Counted from the stretch's first letter, positions 16,810-29,416 are shown. The stretch: DNA of 64,000 nt from Enterobacillus tribolii (GCF_003363015.1 NZ_QRAP01000010.1:62001-126000); one strand, 5' to 3'. Program-made: numbers and translations. Notes: generated by a model from the sequence alone, not told the origin.

Positions 16810-18432
16810 ATGTTAAAGAAAATCAAAATATCTACAAGTATGCTATTCGTGTTTATCCTCTTTGGCCTGTTGCAAATAGGCTCAAACACGACTGCCTTCA
16901 TTTTTATCCAAGGCAACAATAGCGATCTGAATGCGCTCAATACCATTGCATCTGAATTCAGTACATTACGCGACGTTCGTTACCAGACGCTCGAGACGCA
17001 ATACACCATAAATAGCACCCTTATCGGTTTGCTCGGCAATGATGCCAGTGAGTTGCAGTCTAAAATAGACCAAGCACGCAAGGGAAAAGAGAACGGCAGG
17101 AAGCTTTTTCAACAGTTCTGGGATATACCGGGATTGACGCAGGACAGCGCCCGCTGGGAAGGGCTGAAGCAGGCTTTTTATGATCTCGATGCTGAGTTCG
17201 AGAGCCAGATTGCCATATTGGAAAAGAAACTGAGTGCCGATGTCACAGTTAAAATGCTGAGTGAGATGCGGGAGCGGAGAGCACAGCGGGTAGAGCGTTT
17301 CACCACCGAGTTTGCCGAGTATATGAAGGCCACAGAGACGGTTTATCATGACGTCCAGGAAAAGGCCAGGGATGAATATCAGACGTTTTATAGCATTTTC
17401 ATCGCGTCGCTGATTACTATTTTCGTCATCATTCTGTTGGTTCATATGATGATGAAGTACATCCTGATCAGGCCGTTAGGAGAGGTTACGACACACTTCG
17501 ACTTGATAGAAAAAGGCGATTTACGCACTTTTATCCCCGTAGACAGCAACAATGAGATCGGCCGGTTGTATGCCGGACTGCATAAAATGCAAACCGGCTT
17601 ACGTTCAATGGTGGCGAATGTTCGCCAGAGCGTTGACTCCATTAACCTCGGAAGCCGGGAAATTGCGGCGGGTAATATCGACCTGTCCAGCCGTACCGAG
17701 GAGCAGGCGGCGGCACTCACGGAAACCGCGGCCAGTATGGAACAGATCAGCGCCACCGTTCACCAGAATACGGAGAATACCGCGCAGGCTTACAGCATGG
17801 TTGATGCCACTGCCCAGGTTGCGCGCCAGGGGGAAACGCTGATGCAAAACGTGGCGGATAAAATGCAGGCGATTACCAGCCATTCGCAGCGTATCAGTGA
17901 AATCGTCGGTATGATCGAAAGCATCTCTTTCCAGACTAACATTCTGGCGCTTAACGCCGCGGTTGAGGCCGCCAGGGCCGGGGAGCAGGGGCGTGGGTTT
18001 GCTGTTGTTGCCAGCGAAGTTCGTAGCCTGGCGCAGCGCTGCGCCACATCCGCCAAAGAAATCAGTGTGCTGATTACCAACTCGGAAACCGATATCAGGG
18101 AAGGGGTTCAGTGGGTGGAGAAAACGGGAGACAGCATCCGTGAAATAGTGACTTCCGTAAACAACGTCGCGCGTGTCATGGAGAGCATTTCCCAGGCTTC
18201 CAATGAACAGAGCCGCGGCGTTGAACAGGTTCATGCCGCACTGACGCAAATGGATCAGGTGACCCAACAGAACGCTGCGTTGGTTGAGGAGATCGCCACG
18301 ACGTCGGCTAACGTTGAAGCGCAGACAAAATCACTGGCGGAAGTGGTGTCAATTTTCAGGGTGAATAGCGGGGAAGAAAGCAAAGAAGAAGAACTGGAAG
18401 AATTTGACCGCCTGACACAGAGCCACGGATGA
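16810..18432 (+). CDS. Methyl-accepting chemotaxis protein
   Basis: This 540-residue inner-membrane chemoreceptor has TM1 at about residues 9-30, a periplasmic four-helix-bundle ligand domain of the Tar/Tsr type (about 31-190) and TM2 at about 193-214 ([20 protein letters not shown]). A HAMP domain and a long cytoplasmic coiled coil follow. The hairpin tip carries [20 protein letters not shown] followed by [13 protein letters not shown], where CheA and CheW bind. The C-terminus [11 protein letters not shown] lacks the NWETF pentapeptide that recruits CheR, so methylation would depend on neighbouring receptors. Ligand unknown. Expression is predicted from the FliA promoter just upstream. Confidence 0.95.
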   Translation: MLKKIKISTSMLFVFILFGLLQIGSNTTAFIFIQGNNSDLNALNTIASEFSTLRDVRYQTLETQYTINSTLIGLLGNDASELQSKIDQARKGKENGRKLFQQFWDIPGLTQDSARWEGLKQAFYDLDAEFESQIAILEKKLSADVTVKMLSEMRERRAQRVERFTTEFAEYMKATETVYHDVQEKARDEYQTFYSIFIASLITIFVIILLVHMMMKYILIRPLGEVTTHFDLIEKGDLRTFIPVDSNNEIGRLYAGLHKMQTGLRSMVANVRQSVDSINLGSREIAAGNIDLSSRTEEQAAALTETAASMEQISATVHQNTENTAQAYSMVDATAQVARQGETLMQNVADKMQAITSHSQRISEIVGMIESISFQTNILALNAAVEAARAGEQGRGFAVVASEVRSLAQRCATSAKEISVLITNSETDIREGVQWVEKTGDSIREIVTSVNNVARVMESISQASNEQSRGVEQVHAALTQMDQVTQQNAALVEEIATTSANVEAQTKSLAEVVSIFRVNSGEESKEEELEEFDRLTQSHG

Positions 18433-18452
18433 GAAACGCGCGGCAGCCCTGA

Positions 18453-18501
18453 CTGGAACGCATTATGTTTGATGGCAGTCAATGGACGGTGGCTGCCATC
18501 A
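18453..18501 (+). repeat. Chemoreceptor 3' repeat copy and 9-bp hairpin
   Basis: This segment holds the right copy of the short repeat (18453-18471) and a perfect inverted repeat TGATGGCAG / CTGCCATCA at 18470-18501 with a 14-nt loop. No T tract follows, so it is not a classical intrinsic terminator. It may stabilise the 3' end of the chemoreceptor mRNA. Confidence 0.4.
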
Positions 18502-18628
18502 GAGACCTCAACAATCATATGATAGCCGTATAACCAGGTATTCAACATCGCGCGGTTTGCCCCAGGCGCCGGATTGAACCAGATGTTTGCTTTAGGCAAT
18601 GACGACGCGATTAAGAGAGGAATATATT

Positions 18629-18859
18629 GTGCAGATTACACATGTTGACTTACGACCGGTCAGTACGTTTGGTAGCAAAATTGCTGTTTGTTTGAATCTT
18701 CATTTTACGGATGAAACGGTGGGGGACGGCTTTATTTGGATACCGGAGTTTGAACTGAGCCTGTACAAGTTTAATCATGTGGATTCTATACAGACGCGCA
18801 CTGACATTACTTATGCCGTCTTTGAAAAATTATTTGATGTGAAAATAAAAAAGTCATAA
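18629..18859 (+). CDS. Small protein of unknown function (76 aa)
   Basis: A 76-residue frame begins at GTG 18629 after AGAGAGGA at good spacing. An in-frame ATG at 18599 exists but has no ribosome site. The peptide starts MQITHVDLRPVSTFGSKIAV and is rich in beta-prone residues, with a central FIWIPEFELSLYKFNHVDSI. No signal peptide, membrane segment or known motif is visible, and no family was recognised. It may be co-transcribed with the chemoreceptor gene 200 bp upstream, but a hairpin lies between. Treat as hypothetical. Confidence 0.55.
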   Translation: MQITHVDLRPVSTFGSKIAVCLNLHFTDETVGDGFIWIPEFELSLYKFNHVDSIQTRTDITYAVFEKLFDVKIKKS

Positions 18860-19236
18860 GCGCGGGCATGCCGGTGTCATAATCACACTGCCATTGCAGA
18901 ACAACGTATCTGTTCTGCTGCACTCTGAATGTATTGCTTTATAACCCGTATAGTTCGCAATAGTTAATGTGATGTCGTGAAGTTTATATTTCATTACTAA
19001 TGAAGAGATGAATAACCACGGCATCAAACCGTATTGATGCCAGAAAAAATGCGTATCTGGCATTTTAAAATAATCCCGCGTTATACGTTTTTAACTTGGC
19101 GCGGGTAATTTCCCTCCATATCCTTGGTTTGCGTACGCTACCCAGCTCAGAATGAACCTGTGTAAAAAGGAATGAAGTTACTGCCTCCGGGGTGTGAGCG
19201 TCGCTGGCAGGAACAAAACCAGACGTTCTGCGTAAG
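18860..19236. other. AT-rich spacer without recognisable gene
   Basis: About 380 bp with only short frames. It leads into the IS630-type relic at 19237-19377 and may include further decayed parts of that element. Confidence 0.4.
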
Positions 19237-19377
19237 TTCAGCGTGATTTACCCGCCGGTATACTCATCGCAGGCGAATCATGTTGAGCGTTTGTGGCTGC
19301 TACTGAAGAAAGTTCGCCATTTTATGATAACCGTCATCCTATTCCCCGGGGGTAAGTATGGGCGAACGAAAGTGTAG
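19237..19377 (+). pseudogene. Relic of an IS630-family transposase 3' end
   Basis: One frame reads FSVIYPPVYSSQANHVERLW and then LLLKKVRHF. This matches the end of IS630-type DDE transposases, where YxPPYSPxxNPIExLW carries the last catalytic Glu. The expected P-Y-S-P and N-P-I residues are partly lost, no start codon or upstream catalytic domain remains, and the frame stops at 19377. It is a decayed remnant next to the amidase gene. Confidence 0.6.
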
Positions 19378-19509
19378 CGTTATTCGGCGCAGTTACTGCG
19401 TTTTTTTATAGCCAATGGTTCTAAAATAATCCGTCGGAAACTGTATGTGCATACAGTATTTGGTGCCATTATAAGTGCTTCAGTCATCGCTAAGTAATAG
19501 GAGTTTTTC

Positions 19510-20283
19510 ATGTACCATATTGATTATAATAGCTATCGTTCAGTTAAAGGGTTTAACCGCCGGGTTAGATTTTTAGTAATGCACTATACCGCAGCTGACT
19601 TTGTTACGTCGGTGAAGTTGCTTTCTGGTGATGGTGGTGTGAGTGCTCATTTCCTTGTTCCGGACCCAACGGAACAGACCTATATTGACGCCGGGTTTAA
19701 GGAAATGCGAATTTTTAATTTGGTGGACGAAAGTGAGCGGGCCTGGCACGCAGGGGTTAGCTCATGGTCAGGAAGAAGTAATCTTAACGATACTTCGCTT
19801 GGCATCGAAATAGTTAATCTGGCAACAGACAACGATGGATATTTTACATTTCCTCCGTATAGTCCAATTCAGATCGAGGCGGTTAAAGAATTAGCGATAA
19901 ATATCCTTCAACGTTATCCTGATATCCTACCTACCAATGTCGTCGGCCACAGTGATATCGCGCCGGGCAGAAAAAGCGATCCCGGCCCGGCTTTCCCCTG
20001 GAAAGCGCTTTATGATGCTGGTATTGGTGCCTGGTATGATAATAAAACCATGCACCGGTATAAGTTAAAGTTTAGAAAGAAGTTGCCGTGTAAGGATGAC
20101 GTTATTGCTATGCTGGCACGATACGGGTATGACATTACAGGGGCAAAGACAGAAGATGGATATCAGAATCTTATCCGGGCATTCCAGCTCCATTTTCGCC
20201 AAAAGCAGTACGATGGTATTCTGGATACAGAAACAGCGGCGATCCTTTATGCTCTTGTAGATAAATACTTTCCGTCAAAATAA
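19510..20283 (+). CDS. AmiD-like N-acetylmuramoyl-L-alanine amidase without signal peptide
   Basis: This 257-residue protein belongs to the Amidase_2 family, with a small helical peptidoglycan-binding domain at the C-terminus (about residues 185-250). The family hydrolyses the bond between N-acetylmuramic acid and L-Ala. Zinc ligands are visible as His25 (MHYTAADF), His147 (GHSDIAPGR) and Asp157 (SDPGPAFPW). It aligns over its length with E. coli AmiD, which is an outer-membrane lipoprotein. This copy instead begins directly MYHIDYNSYRSVKGFNRRVR, with no signal peptide or lipobox, and an alternative upstream start is not available. It is monocistronic with its own terminator. It may be a cytoplasmic muropeptide amidase or an exported antibacterial amidase; the latter is speculative. 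Confidence 0.88.
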   Translation: MYHIDYNSYRSVKGFNRRVRFLVMHYTAADFVTSVKLLSGDGGVSAHFLVPDPTEQTYIDAGFKEMRIFNLVDESERAWHAGVSSWSGRSNLNDTSLGIEIVNLATDNDGYFTFPPYSPIQIEAVKELAINILQRYPDILPTNVVGHSDIAPGRKSDPGPAFPWKALYDAGIGAWYDNKTMHRYKLKFRKKLPCKDDVIAMLARYGYDITGAKTEDGYQNLIRAFQLHFRQKQYDGILDTETAAILYALVDKYFPSK

Positions 20284-20312
20284 CCCTTTACTCCCCCCTC
20301 ATCAGTATTTTA

Positions 20313-20340
20313 TCCCTGGCATTAACCAGGGGTTTTTTTT
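20313..20340 (+). terminator. Intrinsic terminator of the amidase gene
   Basis: The stem CCCTGG / CCAGGG with a short loop CATTAA is followed by eight T residues. It lies 30 bp after the amidase stop codon. Confidence 0.85.
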
Positions 20341-20461
20341 AACGGGTTGTAAGTACCCCACACGGAATACCATCCTTGTTTTGCAAAACAGGAGAGCACA
20401 ATGAAACGCTGTCAGCGGGGGGAGATCTCCCCTGAATGACAACTTTCCGCATTACCGCGCC

Positions 20462-21385
<924 letters not shown>

Positions 21386-21470
21386 TTTCTGCAATTTATC
21401 ACTTTCTCTCTTAGGGTTGAACTCCCTGCGGGAGAAACGTGATTCGGATCGCGAACACCGGTTACGAATA

Positions 21471-22814
21471 TCAGAACATACGGAAACGGTATTCGATAAT
21501 CACTTCCGACGAGAGCGTATGGGTCCGCGTATAGCGTCCATCCGTCAGAACCGGCGTTTTTCCGCTGCTCTTATACGACCAGCCCGGACCGAACATCGCC
21601 CATACCGTCAGGTTTTTAAACGTCGGGTCGGAAGGAACCCAGCGGGTAAAGGCGTTAATTTCACCGGTGCGTACGTGATTGCCTTTGTAATTGAAATTGG
21701 CAATGTTGCCGGCTAACCCTACTGCCAGATCCGGCGTCAGCTTATAGTCCGACATCGTTGCAAGCATGAGTTCCCCGTCGCGCATGTAGTCATCACCCGC
21801 ATAGGCCATGGAGATAAAAGTACCGCGCGAGTTTTTACTCATATGCCGCGGGTAAAAGCCGACTTCATTGGCTTTCTGAGCATCGGTATAGCCTATGCCC
21901 CACTTGCTGCTCCAGCGATCCGCTTTCCATGTCGCGTCGAGAGCGAAATGCCAGGCATTGTTGTCGAAGTCTCGTTTGCTGGCAGGCATGGAAGTATATT
22001 CGTCAAGGGCATGGGTCGCGTATATCTGTGTACCGATATTCAGCCGATCCATGGGTTTGAGATTGGTGAATAACAGGTGGCGGCGCAGGTAGTTATCGCT
22101 TTCGCCATAGCCGTATTGCACATCCAGCAGGCGGCTTTTCCACTGCAGGTCACCACTGGCGAGGTGGTTGATTTCACGTCCGGTGTTGGTCTGGAAGTGT
22201 TTTTTGTCCGGCGAGTTACGGTCCATCGAGTTTTCGACGTACGCCCCGCGCAGGGTCAGGTCATCATAGCTGACGGATCCGCTCCAGCCGGAGTAGGTGG
22301 TTGGCGACAGGCGCGTTGAGGTAGAGATGACGCCAAAATTTTTCAATACCTGCCAGCCCCAGCGGGCGTTGAGCTGTACGTCCGCCACGTCATACTTCAG
22401 CTTGATGTTGCGCTGGCCAAACTTGGAATACCCTTCCGCGTTGCTTTTCTTATTTCCGCTCCCGTTGTTATAAAGTACGCCGCGAGAGTTAAAATAATCG
22501 CTGGCGCCCAGTTTGACGGCACCGTAATAGACGGCATCAACGCCGATAATATCAGAAAAGTAGCCGGACTGATAATCAACGGAGACACCCTGCCCCCAGG
22601 CATTATGCACGTGCTTGGGGTTGGCATTTTCCTCTTTAAGATATTTCCAGTAATTCTTCAGTGACAATCCCATCTGTGAATCACGGAAGAAGGGATCGGC
22701 AAGAACGTTATCCATTAGCGTGGTTTGTTTAATGCTGTCATTATTATCGGCGGCCCAGCCGGTTGCTGAAATGCCGAGTGCAATAAATGCTATAGCAGTA
22801 CGATTCAGATTCAT
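21471..22814 (-). CDS. OprD-family (chitoporin-like) outer membrane porin
   Basis: This 447-residue beta-barrel precursor has a Sec signal peptide (MNLNRTAIAFIALGISATGW, cleaved near AWA-AD). The mature N-terminus has the OprD-type start (FFRDSQMGLSLKNYWKYL) and GYFSDIIGVDAVYYGAVKLG. The chain ends in aromatic EYRFRMF, the signal for insertion by the BAM complex. It belongs to the OprD/ChiP substrate-specific porins and not to the LamB-like BglH family of E. coli bgl. It probably admits beta-glucosides. It lies between the phosphatase gene upstream (91 bp away) and bglG downstream, so it should be read through from the RAT-controlled promoter of that arm. Confidence 0.88.
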   Translation of the reverse strand: MNLNRTAIAFIALGISATGWAADNNDSIKQTTLMDNVLADPFFRDSQMGLSLKNYWKYLKEENANPKHVHNAWGQGVSVDYQSGYFSDIIGVDAVYYGAVKLGASDYFNSRGVLYNNGSGNKKSNAEGYSKFGQRNIKLKYDVADVQLNARWGWQVLKNFGVISTSTRLSPTTYSGWSGSVSYDDLTLRGAYVENSMDRNSPDKKHFQTNTGREINHLASGDLQWKSRLLDVQYGYGESDNYLRRHLLFTNLKPMDRLNIGTQIYATHALDEYTSMPASKRDFDNNAWHFALDATWKADRWSSKWGIGYTDAQKANEVGFYPRHMSKNSRGTFISMAYAGDDYMRDGELMLATMSDYKLTPDLAVGLAGNIANFNYKGNHVRTGEINAFTRWVPSDPTFKNLTVWAMFGPGWSYKSSGKTPVLTDGRYTRTHTLSSEVIIEYRFRMF

Positions 22815-22905
22815 CAGATACCCCCAGAACGGGCCGCAGCGCGCCCTTACCTGCGCACGGTAATATTATCTGCGGCCAAGAAAGATAAATTAGCTAATTA
22901 TTGTA

Positions 22906-23694
22906 TTATTGGTTGTTTAACGCTTTTTTACCGGCTTCGACATATTTGAGCGTGCCGATTTCAGGTACCGTATAGCGGCCGTCTTTATAAACAATTTTTA
23001 CCACGGCAGCATTGGACAGCGGCTTATTTTTTGCCGGATCGTCGGTCAGGTCAGAGATCATAATTTGCATCGATGTTCCTGATGAAATCGCCAGAATATT
23101 TTTGTCGCCTTCGGTTTTGGCTTTCTTGATGATGGTGTCCAGTGCCGCCTGAGTACGCTCCTTCACCTGGTCATAATTTTCCGCCAACCCTTTGGGGTCG
23201 GCTTTGGCCAGCGCGTTTTGGTTATCGCGCACCGCCAGCGTCCCTGCCTTCATGGCGCTGAACAGCGCCGCGCCATCGGACAGCCCCAGTTGGCGCGCTC
23301 CGGCGTCAGCCATCTCTTTATTAAAGCCGCCTTCAAAGCCGCCGAAGAAGGCTTCGCGCAACCCGGTCAGTTCGGTGAGCTGATAATCCGTGACGCCCGC
23401 CTGCTTCAGGATGACAGCCATGGTTTCGCGTTGTCGCCCGGCGTCACTGGCGTAGAAACGGTCAAATTTAATTCCTTTTAATCCTTCGCCTAAATAACGG
23501 GCCACCCGTACACCGTCTTCTGTCAGCGGCGAATCGGCCCACCCCTGAACGCGATCAAAAGTATTAAACAGAGTTTTTCCGTGGCGGGCGAAATAAATAG
23601 TCACCGTATCATCAGAAGATATTTTTACGTCATTTGCTGCTGAACAGGTTGCCGAGCTTGCAACAACCATTAAAGCTACCAGCCATTTTTTCAT
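22906..23694 (-). CDS. Exported histidine-phosphatase family protein with altered second catalytic motif
   Basis: This 262-residue protein has a Sec signal peptide (MKKWLVALMVVASSATCSAA) and a histidine phosphatase (phosphoglycerate mutase-like) fold. The nucleophile motif is intact: Arg37-His38-Gly39 in FARHGKTLFN. GLREAFFGGFEG matches the LxExxxGxxEG acid motif. The late catalytic motif, normally SHG, reads AISSGTS, with Ser205 where the second His is expected. Activity may therefore be reduced or changed. It is the first gene of the leftward bgl arm, preceded by a RAT. It would act in the periplasm, perhaps removing phosphate from an imported compound; the substrate is unknown. Confidence 0.85.
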   Translation of the reverse strand: MKKWLVALMVVASSATCSAANDVKISSDDTVTIYFARHGKTLFNTFDRVQGWADSPLTEDGVRVARYLGEGLKGIKFDRFYASDAGRQRETMAVILKQAGVTDYQLTELTGLREAFFGGFEGGFNKEMADAGARQLGLSDGAALFSAMKAGTLAVRDNQNALAKADPKGLAENYDQVKERTQAALDTIIKKAKTEGDKNILAISSGTSMQIMISDLTDDPAKNKPLSNAAVVKIVYKDGRYTVPEIGTLKYVEAGKKALNNQ

Positions 23695-23737
23695 TTTATG
23701 TCCTTCCTTCTATATGCTGTTTTTCCAGATCCCCAAA

Positions 23738-23826
23738 AACAAAAAAACCCACGTCCTGTTTCGGGAGTAACGCTGGCTACTCGCGATATCTGACGTAGGT
23801 TTTGCCTGTATTCACAGTAACAATCC
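23738..23826 (-). promoter_or_regulatory. BglG-responsive RAT/terminator in front of the histidine phosphatase gene
   Basis: On the minus strand GGATTGTTACTGTGAATACA followed by GGCAAAACCTACGTC is a RAT. ACCTACGTC pairs with GACGTGGGT, followed by TTTTTTTG, to form the competing terminator. It lies in the 5' leader of the leftward arm. BglG binding would open transcription of the phosphatase and porin genes. Confidence 0.88.
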
Positions 23827-23892
23827 AATCGCCGCAACAATATCACCAACAATGGGAAATAACATCCACTTTTTTGATACCACATGAATAAC

Positions 23893-23908
23893 TGTGATCG
23901 TCTTCATA
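23893..23908 (-). promoter_or_regulatory. Possible CRP site of the leftward bgl arm
   Basis: TGTGA-N6-TCATA matches the CRP consensus TGTGA-N6-TCACA in 8 of 10 positions. It lies about 67 bp upstream of the leftward RAT, a distance compatible with CRP activation; bgl of E. coli is CRP-dependent. Visual match only. Confidence 0.35.
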
Positions 23909-24045
23909 TCATCAAGGGGCAGATAAAAACGCCGGAAGCTCGCCAATGCAAGATAAGCCGAATAGGGAGGCGGCAATGCATACGAATGACAGTGTCAGAA
24001 CTAAAAACGATTTTATTCTCCGTTGCGGGACGTCTTATTTTATTT

Positions 24046-24061
24046 GTTGAGCGCTGTCACA
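24046..24061 (+). promoter_or_regulatory. Possible CRP site of the rightward bgl arm
   Basis: GTTGA-N6-TCACA matches the CRP consensus in 8 of 10 positions, with a perfect right half. It lies about 58 bp upstream of the rightward RAT, mirroring the site at 23893. The pair in the divergent spacer suggests that both arms respond to catabolite control. Confidence 0.35.
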
Positions 24062-24118
24062 GAAAATAGTCAGTCCCTCTGGACAGAAATAAATACCGGG
24101 CGTATTTTCGTTCCCATC

Positions 24119-24200
24119 CTGGGGTTGTTACTGAAAACAGGCAAAACCTAAGATACTTGTCGCAGCAACATTGCGTGCAGGTGTCTTAGGTTTTTTTTTG
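24119..24200 (+). promoter_or_regulatory. BglG-responsive RAT/terminator in front of the SurE-like gene
   Basis: GGGGTTGTTACTGAAAACAG followed by GCAAAACCTAAGA is a RAT-like element. Its CTAAGACA-type arm pairs with TGTCTTAGG, which is followed by nine T residues, to form a strong terminator. The structure sits in the 5' leader about 40 bp before the SurE-like ATG. It makes the rightward arm dependent on BglG. Confidence 0.85.
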
Positions 24201-24241
24201 CCCCTCATTCAGGCCCTGGCCATCAGACTCAAGGAGCACTC

Positions 24242-25111
24242 ATGAAAACCAAAACCTTCGCCATCGCCCTGCTTTCTGCCTTTGCCTTCACGGCACAGGC
24301 GGCACCGCTGAAGATTCTGATCGTCAATGACGATGGCTGTGAATCTCCGGGCAGCACCTCGCTGCAGGATAAGCTGGCGGCTAAAGGCTATGACGTCTGG
24401 ATGGTCGCCCCGGCCACCAATCAGAGCGGCATAGGCTCTGCTATCACCTTTAAAACCGGAAAGCTTTTCGATGTTAAGAAGGTTGGCGAGAAGCGTTATT
24501 GCTTCCCCGGTACGCCGGCTGACGCTGTGGATTTCGGCCTGTGGGGCGTGCTGAAGGATACGCCGCCGGATCTGATTATTTCAGGCGTCAACGATGGCCC
24601 TAACACCGGTATGGCGCAGGTGAATTCCGGCACCGTCAGTGCTGCCGTCCGTGCCGTGCGTTACGGTTTTCCGGCGATCGCCGCCAGCATCGGCTACATC
24701 TTCACCGAAGAGGAAATGAAGAATAAGTGGCCGAGCACGCATAAATACTGGCCGGACTCCGTTGACTATGTTGTCAGCATGGTTGACACGCTTAACGCGA
24801 AGCATACGCCGGGGACGCCCGTGCTGCCCAAAGGGTCCGGGCTGAGCATCAATTATCCGGCGCTGGCGAAGACCGACATCAAAGGTGTGCACTACATCAG
24901 CAACGAAGCGTTCCCCATTCCACAGATTGGTTATGAACTGACGGCGGATGGTAAGGCGAAGCAGACCATGAATCCGGCAGCGTTGGTACCGGCTGAGAAC
25001 GATACGGATTCCGGCTGGCTCAACAAGGGTTATATCACCTATACCCTTTTTGATGGTACGTGGGACGCCCCGCAGTTTCGGGCACAGTATGAAGCGCTGT
25101 TGGGTCAGTAA
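24242..25111 (+). CDS. Exported SurE-like 5'-nucleotidase/phosphatase
   Basis: This 289-residue SurE-family protein carries a clear Sec signal peptide (MKTKTFAIALLSAFAFTAQA, cleaved before APLKI). SurE proteins are metal-dependent 5'/3'-nucleotidases. The metal motif VNDDG (Asp30-Asp31), NQSGIGSA and the SGVNDGPNTG loop are all present. E. coli SurE is cytoplasmic, so an exported version is unusual. It is the first gene of the rightward bgl arm, behind a RAT with a strong terminator, and precedes the PTS permease. It probably dephosphorylates a nucleotide or a phosphorylated glycoside in the periplasm; the substrate is inferred from context only. GGAG precedes the ATG. Confidence 0.88.
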   Translation: MKTKTFAIALLSAFAFTAQAAPLKILIVNDDGCESPGSTSLQDKLAAKGYDVWMVAPATNQSGIGSAITFKTGKLFDVKKVGEKRYCFPGTPADAVDFGLWGVLKDTPPDLIISGVNDGPNTGMAQVNSGTVSAAVRAVRYGFPAIAASIGYIFTEEEMKNKWPSTHKYWPDSVDYVVSMVDTLNAKHTPGTPVLPKGSGLSINYPALAKTDIKGVHYISNEAFPIPQIGYELTADGKAKQTMNPAALVPAENDTDSGWLNKGYITYTLFDGTWDAPQFRAQYEALLGQ

Positions 25112-25147
25112 GAGTACCGGCTTACCCAGCGTGAGCCGTATGGAATA

Positions 25148-28531
<3,384 letters not shown>

Positions 28532-28545
28532 TCTTAACGTGACGA

Positions 28546-28572
28546 CGCGGCTCCGACGGGGGCCGCGTTTTT
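28546..28572 (+). terminator. Intrinsic terminator after bglB
   Basis: CGCGGC and GCCGCG form a GC-rich stem followed by TTTTT. It lies 15 bp after the bglB stop codon and ends the rightward arm of the bgl locus. Confidence 0.85.
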
Positions 28573-28661
28573 GCCTGCCGCGACGGTAAGTATCCCGCAT
28601 CACCGCGCCGTTCACAGTCAGAGATCTTCCGGCAGATTCATTCTGCCAACAACGGAGATCG

Positions 28662-28770
28662 CCATACGTAAAGCCCGTTTTACTGAGCATCAGATCATCG
28701 CCGTGATGAAGTGGGTTGAAGCCGGACGAACGGTTAAGGATGCCTGCCGGAATACCTGTGACTCCCCCCC
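28662..28770 (+). pseudogene. Relic of an IS3-family transposase orfA
   Basis: One frame reads RKARFTEHQIIAVMKWVEAG and then RTVKDACRN. This matches the helix-turn-helix start of IS3-family OrfA proteins (xxRFTEEQIIxxLKxxEAGxxVxExCR). The homology stops after about 35 residues, and neither the rest of orfA nor orfB is present, so only a scar of the element remains. It marks the border between the bgl locus and the AT-rich zone before the T6SS. Confidence 0.7.
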
Positions 28771-28859
28771 TTACCGAATCCGCCGTGCTTATTGCGGGCT
28801 CTCAACTCTTCGGTTATGGCGCGAGATAACGCGGGGTGTTGCAAAATGAGACTTATCTG

Positions 28860-29229
28860 AACGAGCAAGACTCGGCATTCATAACGTGACGCAGGCAGTT
28901 AGCTGAGTGGCATTTACGCTTTTTATGCAGGCATTCAGGGGGGAGTATGAGTGCTTTATTCATTAGCTTTGCTTATGTTTATGCGTTTTTTGGTTCACCA
29001 GAGGTCATATCATCACGGTGTAATCGTTGCCTTTTTTTGTGATACCTATCATGATTCATGATAAATATCTTGCCAGATAAGTAAAACCCCATCTCCTTCT
29101 TAGGAAGACATTATTCAATCTTTAGTACAGTATGGCCGGTTACCTGAGGGAAAGTGAAAGTGCATCAATATGTGCTTTTGACCAAAATCTCATGTGTAAT
29201 AGCTAAAATATTGACCAGCCATCAGCGTA
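28860..29229. other. AT-rich spacer without recognisable gene
   Basis: About 370 bp with short broken frames only. It lies between an IS3 relic and a possible frameshifted small gene, and probably represents decayed mobile DNA. Confidence 0.4.
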
Positions 29230-29401
29230 ATGCAGCCCGCAAAAATTTTTTTTTATCCCGAAAGATCCAAAAGGGAACGATCCCGGTATCAAAATTGATA
29301 ACATTTTAACGACGATTGAATTATTTGATTTACCTCCGCCTCCATTTAGGTTAGCTGCTGGCTGTCTGGCCGATGAGAATGGTGAGCAGAGTAAGAAATG
29401 A
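29230..29401 (+). pseudogene. Possible small gene broken by one extra T in a T9 run
   Basis: From ATG 29230 the frame reads MQPAKIFF. After nine T residues (29246-29254) it goes out of frame. If the run had eight T residues, the frame would continue as IPKDPKGNDPGIKIDNILTT and then a proline-rich end up to the stop at 29399-29401, giving 56 residues. The downstream part has the look of real protein (LPPPPFRLAAGCLADENGEQ). I do not recognise it, and the ribosome site is poor. It could be a phase-variable gene, a decayed gene, or chance. Confidence 0.3.
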
Positions 29402-29416
29402 TGTTGGGCAAAATAG

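Noticed and set aside
20418-20432. GC-rich palindrome (GGGGAGATCTCCCC-like) after bglG
   Set aside because: No T tract follows on either strand, so it cannot be called a terminator; it may be chance.
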